Position numbers and translations under genes: made by a program. This document shows positions 26,345-57,290 of a DNA stretch of 64,000 nt, piece by piece. The stretch is from Montifringilla adamsi (taxonomy: Eukaryota; Chordata; Aves; Passeriformes; Passeridae), in NCBI GenBank assembly GCA_017590115.1, contig JAGGNK010008781.1, positions 3,763,676-3,827,675 of the forward strand. Reading direction: 5' to 3'. Under the pieces are notes generated by a model, which had not been told where the DNA came from, did no database searches, and saw only the letters and a program-made list of their open reading frames with translations. Position 1 is the stretch's first letter; each line of letters begins with the position of its first letter.

Positions 26345-29246
26345 CTGCAAAGCACAAAGAAAAACATTAAAATCCTGGGAGCAACTGCAGGATCCTTTAG
26401 AGAGAGGAGGAACTTCAGGGCAAACCCTGAGTTTTGGGATTTTAAAGAAATCTTTCCCCCATTTGTTCTCGATAATGGGAAGGTGGTGAAGCACTGAAGC
26501 GCTCCTTGGAGCCAACACAGTGACAGCACTTCTTGGTGAAAAAAGACATTTAACTGAATAGTAACTCCTTCTCCTCTGAGAAAAATCCCAAAAATTAAAA
26601 GGGGGGGGGATACATCATTTTAATACCATCACCTCACTTTATTTATGCCCACTTAAAATCCACCTGGTTTTTTTTCCTGCTAATTCCCCCTTTCCAGCTT
26701 AGCCTGGAGCATTGAGAAAGAAGGCACCACCCCGTCTCTTACTTCTTTCTCAGTGTCAAAGATCTCTCCTTCCTGGTGCTTGGGCTTCCTCAGCCTCTTC
26801 TTCTTGAAGTAGGAATCCGTGAGATGCTTGGGAATTTTCACCCCAGTGAGATCCACCTTTGTGGATGTGGCAATAACAAATTTCTGGTGGGCCCTGCGCA
26901 GAGGGACACGGTTGACAGCCAGGGGGCCTGAAGGCAGAGAAGACAAGAGAGAACAAGGTCAGCTTTTCTGCTGAAAACCACTGCCTTGAAGCTGTATTTT
27001 TGTAGCCTATGTGATGACCAGTTCCTTCAGAGTTGCCTACAGAAAAAAAATCTCAACACTCAAAGCCCTCTAGAAATACAAAAATCTCCTTCCTGAGCTC
27101 TTCCAGACAGATCATGAAGCTTAATTATCTCCCCTCTACTTCCCTGCAGTCACAAATGACAGAATCATTAAGGCTGGAAAATATTTCCACGACCATCAAA
27201 TCTGACTTTTGACTGATTACCACCTTGTCAACTACAGCAGAGCACTGTTTAACTGTTCCCTGGACACCTTCAGGGGTGGCAACTCCACTACAAAATGTGA
27301 TTCCCCACTGATGTGCCAAATCAAACACATGCAGATCTGTTGTGCTACTGACCCCAGAGACAAACGTAAAAGACCCAAAGAACCCCCCAGAATAAAAGCA
27401 CCATGTTTAAATAACATTTTTTACCTGTAACAAGCAGAAGGCCAGTATCAAGCTGCTTCAGGAACACAACACGCTGTAAAGAAATGAGATGGGACATCAA
27501 TCCTCAGTCCCAGTGCTCCCATACCACAGCCTAACTGGGATTGTGCCTCTGTTACTGGTACAAGCACTGGCAGTGCTCCAGATGTGGGTCAGCTGTGCCA
27601 CCTGAGGAGTTGCCACCAAGCTCCAGCACTTCCAGATGCCTCCTCTCCAACCACGTGTGACTCTCCATGAACTTTATATCTCAAGGCTGAGCAAAGCCAA
27701 TTACTCCAGTTTTACTTTTCCCCATCCCACAGGATGGCAAGAGCCATCCCAGCACCCAAATCCTTTGTATGAGTTACAGGCAGGAAGTGGATGAACACTA
27801 CAAGGACTCTCTAACTCCACACAGTCAGAGCCATTCCCCAGTTGTGTTTTGTTCCTTCTGGTCAAGGTTTTCTTCTCTGACAGCATTCTTTATGGAATCA
27901 TCAACGTCAAAGACATTTGACAAAGTAAAGGATACCAGTTGTGTTGGTGACCACCCTGAGGATGGAAAATTCAATATAACAACCCATTATATCCTGATAA
28001 TTAAATTAAGAATGAAACTCTGATTTTTCCTTTGCAGTAACTGCTGTAGGACAAAGTTTTGTCTTTTTAGGAGCAGCAACAGAAACAGGCACTTGCTTTG
28101 CAGCAAAACTCTTTGCATTGTGTCCAAGCAACTGGCTGAGCCTGTTTTACTTCCAGCTCTGCTCAGAACAACCTTAATTTACAAACATTTCACCCCTGCC
28201 TCCCCTAAAGCTGGACAAGGAAAACACCCAGACAGAAGTCACAGATTCACACCCAGTGGCCCAGCTGGGAGATTCAGGGTGTCTGAAAGGCTGCCAGGCC
28301 CCTGGGAGCAGGAGCTGTGCCCACCTTGCCGCGGTGCCGGCCGGTGAGCAGGATCAGCACCGTGCCGGGGGTGATGGACGCCCGCAGACGCCGCTTGTGC
28401 TCGCAGAACGGCTTCTTGCCATGGCTCAGCAGCTTCCGGGGAACGTCCTCCGTGGGGTAGTACCTGGGCTGGGAACACAGGACAAGCATCTTATACCACC
28501 CGTGTGTCTCACAGCACTGCAACTCCTCAAAAAGGGCATCCCTATTTCCCTGAAGTTCAGCTTTTCTGATTTCTACTCAGACAATGCTTGGGAACAGAGT
28601 GAATATTTTGCGTCTGGCTCTGTATTTATTTGTGCTTCCATCTCAGCACAGCAACACACTGGACAGAGAATTCCTACCCAGACTCCCACCACCTCCCACA
28701 AACGCTGGGTCTGTATTCACAGAAAGCACAGCACAGGCTGAGGCCCTACATCACCCCAGCCTAAAGCCCCCTGCACCAAACCACGAGCATCCCGGTGCTT
28801 TTCCATACCATCTTCCGGATTTTAACCACCCGGCTGCCTCCATTCTTGTCTCCACCCACTGGCTTAGTGATGGTGGCACGGGGCATCTCCTTCTTCTTCT
28901 TCTCTATCTGCGTGCAAAGAACAACGAAAACTCAGCACATTTCAAACCAAAGGCACCACGATAAACCCCATTATTGCCCCAGTGCTCCCCACCCTACCTT
29001 TGTCTCTGGGGCCGTGTACTTGCGCTTGTACAGGGCTTTCCTGGCGTACATGGCAGAGCGGGAATACCTCCCGATGCCCCGGGCCAGGACGGGGTTACGG
29101 CTGGCATGGTACTTCTTCACCCTCTTTTTCTTGTCCCCTGCAGCTTTCTGGATTGGCTTCTGCTCCGCTGGCTTCTTGTCCCCTGCCTTCTTCTTGGCCG
29201 GCTTCTTCTCAGCTGGCTTCTTCTCCGGCGCCTTCTCGCCCGCCAT
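26192..29246 (-). CDS. RPL6: 60S ribosomal protein L6 (eL6), complete, 292 codons
   Basis: RPL6 is a structural protein of the large cytosolic ribosomal subunit. The six coding exons are 28998..29246, 28809..28907, 28325..28468, 27425..27473, 26743..26927 and 26192..26344. All junctions are AG/GT and the frame closes at TGA. The product has 292 residues against 288 in human. Hallmarks in order are a Lys/Ala/Pro-rich N-terminal tail (residues 1-45), [106 protein letters not shown] and the C-terminus [10 protein letters not shown]. The ATG follows an intron acceptor directly, so exon 1 is non-coding. Introns of 398, 497, 851, 340, 90 and 549 bp contain only one doubtful CR1 remnant (27160-27330). 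Intact splice sites and introns show this is the functional gene, not a processed copy. Confidence 0.97.
26743..26927 (-). CDS. RPL6: RPL6 exon 6 (residues 181-242)
   Basis: The exon is 185 nt. It completes the split glycine and encodes [20 protein letters not shown] and [13 protein letters not shown] before GTAAGA. Confidence 0.95.
27160..27330 (-). mobile_element. Very degenerate CR1-like remnant in RPL6 intron
   Basis: 'cagaatcattaaggctggaa' followed by 'accatcaaatctgac' has the layout of a reversed, old CR1-type 3' end. Similarity to the standard CR1 is weak. Confidence 0.4.
27425..27473 (-). CDS. RPL6: RPL6 exon 5 (residues 165-181)
   Basis: This is a small 49-nt exon encoding [16 protein letters not shown] plus the first base of a glycine codon. 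The donor is ACAG|GTAAAA. Confidence 0.95.
28325..28468 (-). CDS. RPL6: RPL6 exon 4 (residues 117-164)
   Basis: The exon is 144 nt and phase 0. It runs from [14 protein letters not shown] to LLTGRHRGK. It is GC-rich compared with its introns. Confidence 0.96.
28809..28907 (-). CDS. RPL6: RPL6 exon 3 (residues 84-116)
   Basis: The exon is 99 nt and phase 0 on both sides. It encodes IEKKKKE then [14 protein letters not shown] and ends KIRKM|GTATGG. Confidence 0.95.
28998..29246 (-). CDS. RPL6: RPL6 exon 2 (residues 1-83)
   Basis: The acceptor CGCAG lies immediately before ATGGCGGG. The exon encodes the basic N-terminal tail with [12 protein letters not shown] and [11 protein letters not shown] near-repeats, then the conserved [16 protein letters not shown] block. 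The donor is AAG|GTAGGG. Confidence 0.95.
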
Positions 29247-29795
29247 CTGCGATCACAGACAGCAGGATTTAGGGCTCGTTACAAAGCACAGAAAATAAAA
29301 ATAAAAGAATCCAACCCATCCTTCACACCTTTCTAGTAGCTGTCAGCCACCTCCTCCAGCCATAGCTGACCAAGCCCTGCTCCCTGTGCGCCTCTACACT
29401 ACTTAAGCTGCTCCTACGTGCTGGTTACAAGCGCTCCTCGGTGGGAAGCCCAAGGACACGCAAACACATCCCGAACCTGCAGCCGCCTCTACCCCGACTC
29501 GGGACTGCCCCAGCACCGCTGCGCTGCCAGGCCCTGCCCCAGCGGCCTCTCCCGTCCAGCCCCAGCCCAGCTCCCGGGAGGCTCCTGCGCGGCCTCCGCA
29601 TCCCGCCGCGGCCTGGCCTGCTCGGACGGGCGGCACTCCCGCTCCTCCCCATCCCCGCGCCCATCCAGGCCCCTCCGCCGCTCCCCGTGGCTGCCGGGCC
29701 GCGTCTATGACAGCGGCGGGGCCGCCGGCGGGAGGATGGCGGCGGATGGAGCGCGGCGGGGCCGGCGCCGATAGCAGCAGCTCCGCCATCCTCAC

Positions 29796-29815
29796 CTTCC
29801 GGGGGAGCAAAAGGG
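29796..29815 (-). other. RPL6: RPL6 non-coding exon 1 with 5' TOP start
   Basis: On the minus strand a pyrimidine run CCCTTTTGCTCCCCC is followed by GGAAG|GTGAGG. Ribosomal-protein mRNAs start at a C within such a terminal oligopyrimidine tract, which couples their translation to growth (mTOR) signalling. The start site (about 29813-29815) is inferred. Confidence 0.65.
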
Positions 29816-29855
29816 ACTCACATCCGGGTGCGCGGGCTAAGGACAGCGCGACGTG

Positions 29856-29863
29856 TGACGTCA
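29856..29863. promoter_or_regulatory. Perfect CRE palindrome TGACGTCA
   Basis: The full 8-bp CREB/ATF site lies about 40 bp upstream of the inferred RPL6 start and within CpG-rich sequence. It can serve either gene. Confidence 0.65.
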
Positions 29864-29880
29864 GCGCGCCGCGCGGGGCA

Positions 29881-29900
29881 GCATGGGACTCGTAGTCCGG
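29881..29900 (-). promoter_or_regulatory. ZNF143/SBS-like element
   Basis: The minus strand reads CCGGACTACGAGTCCCATGC, close to the ACTACAATTCCC-type ZNF143 element common in divergent housekeeping promoters. Confidence 0.55.
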
Positions 29901-30393
29901 GACGGTCCGGTCTGCCCGGGGCAGCCCCGGGTCACCAGCGAGGGGAACACCAGACCCCGCGCTCCCTCCGGGGGCTGCGGGACCCCCGGCCTGGCGAGCG
30001 GCCTCGCCGCGCCGCCGCCGCTTAACCCGCGTCCGTTCGGGGGTCGGCCGGCTCCGCGCCCTGCCCCGTGCGAGGGCGAGGCTCCGGTGCCCGCCCGCTG
30101 CCGGGGGTGCGGGGCCGGGGCTGCTCCGTGCGGGCGGGCTGGAGCCCCGGGAGCCGCCCCGGCAGCGCCCACCGCGCCCGCTCCCGCGGGGATCTCCCGG
30201 AGCCCCCTCCCGTCTGTGCCGGGGGATGTTCCCCTCCCGCAGCCCCCACCCCGCTCCTTCCCGGGGGATGTCCCCGCTCCCCGCCCGTTCCCAGGGGAGC
30301 CTCCCGGGGCTGCAGGGATCGGGTGGATTCGAGTCTCTCCGAGCCCCGTTGGCGGCCGGAGCTGCCCCGCTGCCCCCGGTTTGGGGGGTTCAA

Positions 30394-49642
<19,249 letters not shown>

Positions 49643-50200
49643 GAAGATGTTCAGAGCCTTCCAGGCCAAGGCAGGTGTGTATGGCCAGAGGAGGGGCTGT
49701 GTTCAGCCTGGCTTGGGAGAAAATGCACCCAGGAATGCCCAGAATGCTTGGAATTTATCTCCTTAGGGTGCCTGAGTTCCAAAAGCTAATTTAAATATAA
49801 TTTTAATGACCTTCATACACAATCTCACCTTTTACTGCCAAAGCACCCACACAGTTTCTAAGCCAGGGTTGAGACTTTGGGTTGAGTTTAAGCTTTATTG
49901 AGTCAAAACTGAGCACTTCTGTACAATGCCTGAATAAGAAACAACTGCTGGGTTTTTTCCTCAATAATTCTTCATTTTTTTTCCTTTCCCAGACATGAAA
50001 ATGGTTGTTAAAAAGGTCAAGAAAGAGATGGAAGAAGCTTCACGTGAGCAGTGAACTCTGAGGGCTTGGTACCTTTTTATTTACGGTTTTAATCCTTCAG
50101 TAGGCAAAACTTCAGAGCATCTAAAGATTGTTTTTATCTCTTCTCTCCAATTTCCAATTGCTCGTTTTCCAAATAAAAGGAAATCCTTTCTACAAGGTAG
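49643..50200 (+). other. PTPN11: PTPN11 proximal 3' UTR, probably spliced
   Basis: After the stop a donor-like GGCAG|GTGTGT (49674/49675) and an acceptor TTTCCCAG|ACATG (49992/49993) suggest a 3' UTR intron, as in human where a final non-coding exon follows exon 15. The downstream part (aaaaaggtcaagaaaga) resembles that human exon from memory. Confidence 0.5.
50172..50177 (+). terminator. PTPN11: PTPN11 proximal polyadenylation signal AATAAA
   Basis: This is the first canonical AATAAA after the stop, 530 bp downstream and inside the inferred last exon. Confidence 0.55.
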
Positions 50201-53200
50201 ACAATTACTTTGTAGAGTCAGTTTTGAATCCTGCAAACTGTTGGACTGTCATCCATTTGTTTTTTTAAATAGTATTTTGGTTTCACAGTATGGCTGTTAG
50301 TGGGGTTTTTTTTTTCCTTATTTGAGCAGTTGTGGGGGTTTTTGGGGGGCACTGGGTGGGGGGTGGGTGGTGGGAGAGCAATGCCACGGATAAATCCGTG
50401 ACATGAAATGTAAAATACTGATGGGAACAATGTGGATTGTTGGAAAACAGTGGATCACCAGCGTGGATAGAACCAAGTGCATGATCAAATTAGTCCTGAT
50501 ACATTTCAAACTCAGACTGAGCTTCCTGGGGTGAGCAGTTCTTGAGATGAAGGTGCTTTTTTTGTGATAATTGGTGGCTTTGATTCCAATTTTGCTGTGT
50601 GGCTGGATGGGCTATTTTGGAGGAATTTATGCAAAGTTGCTTTTACATCAAACAAAGTTTCTTTTCCGTGATCTGTGCCCAGAATAGAAATTCCTTGTGT
50701 CCTTCAGGAGACTCAGTGACCTGGGGGTGGTTTGTGAGGACACTCTGTGGTGACTTTGTGCTCCATTAAACGAGACTGAACCGGTAGAATTCAGGTATTA
50801 ATTAAGAAGTTGCAGGATGTTAAACCCAGTGAAACCAGTAACCCAGTGCTGGTGTCAGGGAACCCTCCTGCCCCTGTGCTAGGGAAGTGGAAGCTGTGGA
50901 GGAGCCTCCTGGATGTTTAGGGAAGCAGGGATCCCAGGATTCCTGGTGGGACAGGAGCAGCGAGGCCACACTGGGGGCACTGTCCCACCCCAAGTGCCTT
51001 TGGGAGCTGCCTGGACCTTCCTGTCCCAATGCCATGGAAAACCACCTGGAACCATCGTCAGGGAGACAAAGCCTCTTCCAGAGACTCCCCAAGGAAGATC
51101 TGGTGAGCTTCCATGTAACTCCTTCCCCTGGCTCTGTCCTGGACCAGCAGCTCCCCTTGGAGCCGTGGATGGCAGGAGCAGACCCAAGGAGTGGAGCCTG
51201 GTGTCTCCCCAGCACCTTGTCCCTGGTTTTGGGACATTCTGGGACTTCAGTGGTGTTGAGGAGTGATTCCCATCCTCACACAGGATGCCTGAGCTCCCTG
51301 TGTCTCTGGAATGGGGTTATTTGCCTTCCTGGTGGAATTGTGCTGGAGCCTGGAATGTAATTCATGCAGCTTTGTGAGAGGTGAAGTGGGAGATGCCATC
51401 ACCTGGTCCTCAGTGCTTTGCAAATTCCAATATTTGAGCAGTTTGTTTGGACTGAATGAAGGTGCTTCGTTAATATTAAGCAGAGTTTTGTTCCTTGGCC
51501 TCTTGTCCTTTTTGTCTTTCGGGGCTTTGGGGCTTGATTTTTGGAACTCCTGTCACCAGCACACCATAAATGTGTTTGACTGTCACAGCCTTATGCTCTA
51601 GCCCTGAATCCTTGTGTCCTTCCTAGACTGGAATAGATGATGAGGAGAGAGAAATGGGGTGATTTGGTAGTGAGATTCCTGTTCTCCATCCCCTGCCAGC
51701 CTGTTCCTGTTCCCAGCTCCCTCCTGCTGAACAGGGATCACTTGGAAGTGTTGACATTTGCATGGAGTAATTAAATATTTGCCTCAAACTCTGTGCAGAG
51801 TCAAATTCTGCAATTCAGAGGTCGGAGCAAGGTGGGGACAAACCCAGGTGGGGTTTGGAGCTGCTCTGCTCCAAACTGGCAAGGCAGGGGGGAAAAGTCA
51901 GGAGAAAGGAGGGAAGGATCCTGAGGGAATCTCAAATCTCTGCACTCAGTTCATGTGAAGTGTCTTAAAAGCTGGACCTGTGCAAGCAGCAGTCAGCACA
52001 ACGTGGCCTCCTGGCCTCGCTCAGAGCCTGCCTCTGGAGGCTTTTATTTGGAATTGTTCTCCTTGGGAGCAGGGGGCTCTTGCTGCAGAATGTGTGGGAA
52101 TCCTGGGGAGCACATGGTGGGGGAATGTCAGTGAGGGGAGAGCAGGATCTGAAAGATTGTGACTAAGGGAATAAATTCTCCTTTCTGAACCTCTGTTGGG
52201 TACTGGTGGTGCCCCTGCACCCTAAAATCTGTCACCAGAGGCAGGGGGGGTTCTTAAAGCATCTCCTGCATTAATTCCAGTTCTGGCAGATGAAGCAACA
52301 AAGAGAAACATCCTTTGGTTCAGGGGAGATCAGTGGGTGGGATTCAGGGATTCCCAGGTTTGGGGAATTCAGTTGGAAGCAGTGCTGGCTGAGCTTGTTC
52401 TGGAGCAGGGATGGAAGAGGGATCCCAGGGTTCTCTTGGAGAAGCCTTTGTCCCACGAGGGAAATTTACCCCAACTCCCAAGGCACAATGATTGATGCCA
52501 GTGTGAATTTGCTGCAGACTTCATTTACTGAATGTTTTAGAGAAATACACCTTAATTTCAGCTAACTCCTGTTAGGCCTGATTGGTTCTATTAATCCTGA
52601 CCAAACTTTCCTTTTTTCCTCCTAAAAGATGTGTTTGAGACACGATTAACCAGGACACAGCTAACAAAGGTATCCAACCTGTTCCTTTTTTTTTCGTTGT
52701 AGGGCTGAGGAAATTTGCAGCTGGGACTAAGATGTGTTGTCAGGCTTAGATTTTCTAGCCATAACTCCATTATTTCAAATTAATTGTTCATTTCTCCCTT
52801 TTCAATAGTGAAAGGTAATGAATAATTTCAAGCCTGTTTATTTATGACATTACTGTGATTTTTTTTTATTGCAGTACTAAAGACTAATGAAAAAGGATCT
52901 TATTAGGTGGAATAGGCCTTGCATTTATTTTTTTTTTCCTGCAATGTATGAAGTATTGTACCAGAGTATTAAATGAAATGTAATATTTTATTGCAAAATT
53001 TCTATCCTTTAGAAGGAATACATTTAGGATGTCATCAATTTGATGTGAATCATGTAAATGTTGAGAAATGAGCTGTTTATTCTACATCTGGTGTTTCAAA
53101 AAGATTTCACCTCTTGCCTTTTGCCCACAGTCTGTAGCCCATTTACAGTTGTCAAAATGTGACATTAAATAATAGTTCCTGTATAGAAATAGTGGTGGTT

Positions 53201-53340
53201 GTCCATTGTTTTCTGGGCTGGTATTTATGGGGTTTAATTCAGTTGCAGTGGGTTTGGTTTGGTTTTTTTTTTTTTTTAATTGCTGCCAAGCTGTGTTATC
53301 AGAAATAAACCATATCTGTAAACAGCAGAAATTCCATTTA
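50200..53340 (+). other. PTPN11: Possible extended PTPN11 3' UTR
   Basis: The stretch has no gene and no CR1. It turns AT-rich after 52560 and ends in a cluster of candidate signals: ATTAAA at 52968 and 53164, AATAAA at 53304. SHP2 mRNAs in mammals include long 3' UTR forms, so a long isoform ending here is plausible but not proved. Confidence 0.4.
53304..53309 (+). terminator. PTPN11: Candidate distal PTPN11 polyadenylation signal
   Basis: AATAAA lies at the right edge of the AT-rich block and just before an A-rich low-complexity tract. Confidence 0.3.
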
Positions 53341-53401
53341 AAAAAAAAAAGGGAAAAAAAGAAATTCAAAATAGAAAAAAAAAAAAAGTAAAGAAATAAA
53401 A
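53338..53401. repeat. A-rich low-complexity tract
   Basis: Runs of A are interrupted by G and a few other bases. A T run (53264-53278) nearby could pair with it. Confidence 0.8.
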
Positions 53402-53454
53402 ATCATTTTCTTACCATGATTTGTCAGTCCCTGTGTTCTCCAGCTGCAGGCACC

Positions 53455-53657
53455 AAGGATGGGATATTGGGAAGAAATTCTTCCCTGGGCGGGTGGGGTT
53501 AGAATTCCCAGAGCAGCTGTGGCTGCCCCATCCCTGGAAGAGTCCGAGGCCAGGTTGGACAGGGCTTGGAGCACCCTGGGATGGTGGCGGGGGCTGGAGC
53601 TGGATGATCCTTAGGCTCTCTTCCAACCCAAACCATTCCAGGATTCTGTGATTCCAT
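53455..53657 (+). mobile_element. CR1 3' end, sense
   Basis: 'gatattgggaagaaattctt', 'gccccatccctggaagagtc', 'ggccaggttggacagggctt' and a final 'ccattccaggattctgtgat' give a clean CR1 3' end. Confidence 0.9.
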
Positions 53658-53659
53658 GC

Positions 53660-56320
53660 TCAGAGCTGGATGGGGCTTGGCCTCTCCTCTTGCTCTTTGT
53701 GTAGGATCAGCTGGAATTGGGAAGGAAGGAAGGAAGGACAATCCTGTTCTTTCTGCACATCCCACTCAGCCACAGCCAGCTTCCTGGGATGAGGGAGAGG
53801 AGCTGTTGCTCCCACTCCTGCTGCTCCTTCCATCTTCCACCTCTTGCTCCGTTTGTTTTTGGGGCTCTGTTGTTTCCGAGGTCTTCTTGTGCCAGCCCCG
53901 TGCAGGGACTCCAAGGAGGGGTCAGTGCTTGCAGCAGGAGTTGGATTCTGTCCCAGGCTCCTCTGCCAGCTGCTCCTGCCACACTTCCAGGGCTCTCAGC
54001 ATTCCTGGTCCCTCACACCTGGAGCCAGACACTTCCCAAAGTGTCCCTTCCCCACGGCCGGAGCAGAGGAGCGAATGCCTGCCCTGAGGTTTTCCATATC
54101 TTACCTCCATCAGGACTGGTTTTTCTGGTTTTTACTTCTCAAATCCATTGGGAATGTTCCCACTAGGGATGTTCTTGCTGTTGTTGATCCCAGAAGTCAG
54201 CCTGCATGAAGGAGTTTGAATTCCAGGGAGATCCCACGGAGTGTTGCCTCTCCCTTGATCCCGCATTCAGGGCCGAGCGTTAAAAACAGAACTGAAACTT
54301 TTCAGGGAATAAATCAGCTCAGCCTGAGCAGTGCTGGTTGAACAGCAGCAGAATCTGGAGTAAAACAAGCTTTAATCTCGTGGCAAAGGCACATCCCAGG
54401 GATAATCCAGTGGAATGGCAGGAAGGAGGCAGAGCCCCGGGATCCAAAGGAGGCCGGGAGCTCTGTGGAGCAGCAGCTTGGCTCTAAGGCGATTATCCCA
54501 CAGGGGAAGATGGATTGATTTGTTTTTATGAACACATCCAACAGTTTGCATCCATCTCTGGGAGTTTTATAATCCCTGCCAGGGCTGGGGAGGGAGGGAG
54601 AGAGGGAAAAAGGGAAGGAGAGGAGGGAGGGTCTGTTCCAATCTGAGAACTTTGACGAAGATTGAAAGTGATGGTGCTGGGGTGACACTTGGTGTCTCCT
54701 GGCTTTGACTTCTGCTTTGTGGTGACACTTCCAGCCCTTCCTGCTTTGTGGTGACACTTCCAGCCCCTCCTGCTGCTCCCAGCTCTCTGTATCTCCCACG
54801 TAGGTGAGTATAAATTCATTTATTCTCTCGGCGTTCTCGGTGTTTGTACAAACTGAGGTGATCAGATACTGCTCAAGGACAAGTTTCTTATCTCTCTAAA
54901 CCCTTGAAACTTTGGCTGACTTTTCTCCAGGATGAATTCTTGCTCACTTTGGGGTGGGGGAATTCTGAGTCAGGCAGCTGCTCTCCCAATAGGAGCAGGA
55001 AAAGTGAAGGTGTCCTTCAATCCACATCTTTGCTGTGACCTAAGGAATTCTTTTTCTAGCCCAAATCTCTTGGCAGAGCTGGTGCAAACCAGGTTCTGTT
55101 TGCAGGGTGGCAATTCCTGTTTCATGTCCCTGGTGGTGCCTTTGGAGCCTTCCCATGCTCACTTTTTCTCAGGATCACCCTGGAGCTCACCCAGCTCGTG
55201 GCTCTTGCGCCTCAACTCCTGGAAATCTTCCTTTGCCTTGAACAGGGGCCTGAGGCTCGGCTGTGTCTCTATTTTTTCTTTTTGGTAAATCTTGGGAAAG
55301 ATACCTTCAAAGGATCCTTAATATGCTGCTCTCCCTGTTTTCCCCACGGAGCCAGGCAGCAGAACAATTCCAAGATCAAAACGTTTGATTTGAAAAATCC
55401 CAGCTCTCCCAAGGAATGCCTCAAGTGTTGGGAGGGCTGTGACATTTTTAGCACATCTCATCTTGACAGCTCCCTGCTTTTCCTGGCTTTGTGCAGGTTT
55501 GCTCCTGATGGAGGAACAATCGTTGGATTTTTGGTTATTTTCTGAGTCTCCTTATCTGTGTCATTGGGAATGGGAGGGGGAGGAACTCCCTCGTCTCTCT
55601 TGTGCTGGGAATCAGCCTGGGAAGTGCTGATTCCTCTTGCTCTCTTTATTGAACAGTGTTATGTCTGAGCTGGAGTTTAAGATTGTTTTCCTGGCTGGAA
55701 TTCTTAATTTGATGGCAGTCCCATGGATATTTCCTGCTGTGGATGACAGCTGAGAGTTGCAAAGTGCTGCATGAAAACCGGGAGATAGAAATACAGAAGA
55801 GTGGTGGCTTTTCCAAACTCCTTGATCCCACTGATCTTTGTGCATTTGATATTTTCTATTTGTGGAGTGGCTGGTGGGGTGCATATGGGATGTGCTCCCG
55901 TCCTTCAGGCTCCTGCCCATCACAAATTTGGGATATTGCACCTTGATTCCCATCCCTCAGGGCTGCTGAGCTGAGGGAAGGCAGCACTTGGAGCATCCCT
56001 GCTGGATCTCTGCCATTCCCAGTGTCCTGCCCTTGCCTCAGCCTTCCCAGCCCTGTGCTCTGCTCTGCCTCTGGTAAAGAGCTTGGACTAAACACTGCCT
56101 GGAGTCAATCCCTAAGGATTCTCCCATGAGGATCTGCTGGAAGTTGACCTTATTGATCCCCAGCAGCTCATAATTGTCCAAATCAGCAGTGGCTGCAGGA
56201 ATTCCTGCTGGTTTTGGTCCATTTCCCAGGCCAGGATCCACCCAGGAATGTCAGGCTGGGGAACTGCTCTGGAATTCAGCTGAGTCCATCAAAGGGCCTT
56301 GAGTGGTGACTTCCATGGCA
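53660..56320. other. Gene-free stretch downstream of PTPN11
   Basis: I see only a two-copy 29-bp tandem repeat (54712-54769) and a short purine tract (54590-54632). No exon of a further gene is supported. Confidence 0.55.
54712..54769 (+). repeat. Two-copy 29-bp tandem repeat
   Basis: The unit ctgctttgtggtgacacttc plus nine bases occurs at 54712 and 54741. Confidence 0.88.
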
Positions 56321-56324
56321 GGGA

Positions 56325-56570
56325 TGATACTTCAGAGAGAATTCCAGGCTGGTTTGGCTTGGGAAGGGACCTTACAGCTCATCCTGTTCCAGTCCTGCCA
56401 CTTCCACCATCCCAGGGTGCTCCAAGCCCCGTCCAACCTGGCCTTGGACACTTCCAGGGATCCAGGGGCAGCCACAGCTTCTCTGGGGATCCTGAGCCCA
56501 GGGGTTTCTCACCATCCTCACAGGGTGGGATATTCCCAATATCCCATGTAAACCCTCTCTCTTTACCCCA
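56325..56570 (-). mobile_element. CR1 3' fragment, antisense
   Basis: It opens with 'gatacttcagagagaattcc', exactly as the copy at 24884. It then has ggaagggaccttacagctca and ccaagccccgtccaacctgg. Confidence 0.88.
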
Positions 56571-57290
56571 GTGGGCACCATAAGAACCTGAGTGAGACAT
56601 CCAGATACTGGATTGACAAATCCACCCCCCTGGAAGCTCCAATTTTGGAACAAAGGGGATTATTTTGGGCTCTGGTGTTACCAACCCCAAGCATCACCCA
56701 CAGACTCCAGGGGAGCTCCTGGCAGCATTTCCCAAACCATCCCAAAGCCAGGATTCCATTCCTTTGCAACCCAGCCTCGCTCTTACAGGCCTGGGTGTTA
56801 ATTAGTTCTGCTTTAAATGTGCAAAAAATTGCTGTGAGCTCCTGTTCTCCACCTCTGTGTGCCCTGCCTGCCTTCCCCGTGGCTGGAGGTTGTATTCTCC
56901 CAGCCTTTTCCTGGGATTTAGCAGCTCTGCACACTCCCAGAGCTCTTCAGGCCGGGGCTGATCCCTGCTGGAGCTGTTTTATCTCTATTAATAGTGATTT
57001 CCTCACGGAGGATTTTTCTGCTTCCGTGCACTTAGGGAAGGTTGCTCTCAGATTCTCTCCCTCTCGCTGCCGATAAATGGTGTGTCAGCTCCAGGATAAA
57101 CAGGCAGGATGGGGAAAGGCGTTGCCATGGCAACGCAGGGATTTCGGTGATTGGTCTCCATGGCGATTGTTGCTAAATTCTGAGAGGTTTTAAAAACGCT
57201 TTTTTTTGTTGGGTTTTTGGGGGTTTTTTTGGAACAGAAGGGGTGCGCTGCTGCCGGGAGCACACGCGGGGGTGTGGCCGCACACGTGCT

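Noticed and set aside
27824..27903. C/D-box snoRNA in RPL6 intron (minus-strand TGATGA and CTGA about 75 nt apart)
   Set aside because: No terminal stem pairs and no C'/D' boxes or rRNA guide stretch were evident; such words are common by chance.
29707..29895. ATG ACA GCG at 29707 as the PTPN11 start (begins Met-Thr)
   Set aside because: The next codons are Ala-Ala-Gly-Pro, not Ser-Arg, there is no GT donor in the right phase, and it lies inside RPL6 intron 1 upstream of the divergent promoter elements.
53656..54209. Overlapping open frames of 120-150 codons downstream of PTPN11
   Set aside because: They occur in several frames of both strands, start in CR1 and match no family I know; no splice-supported exon.
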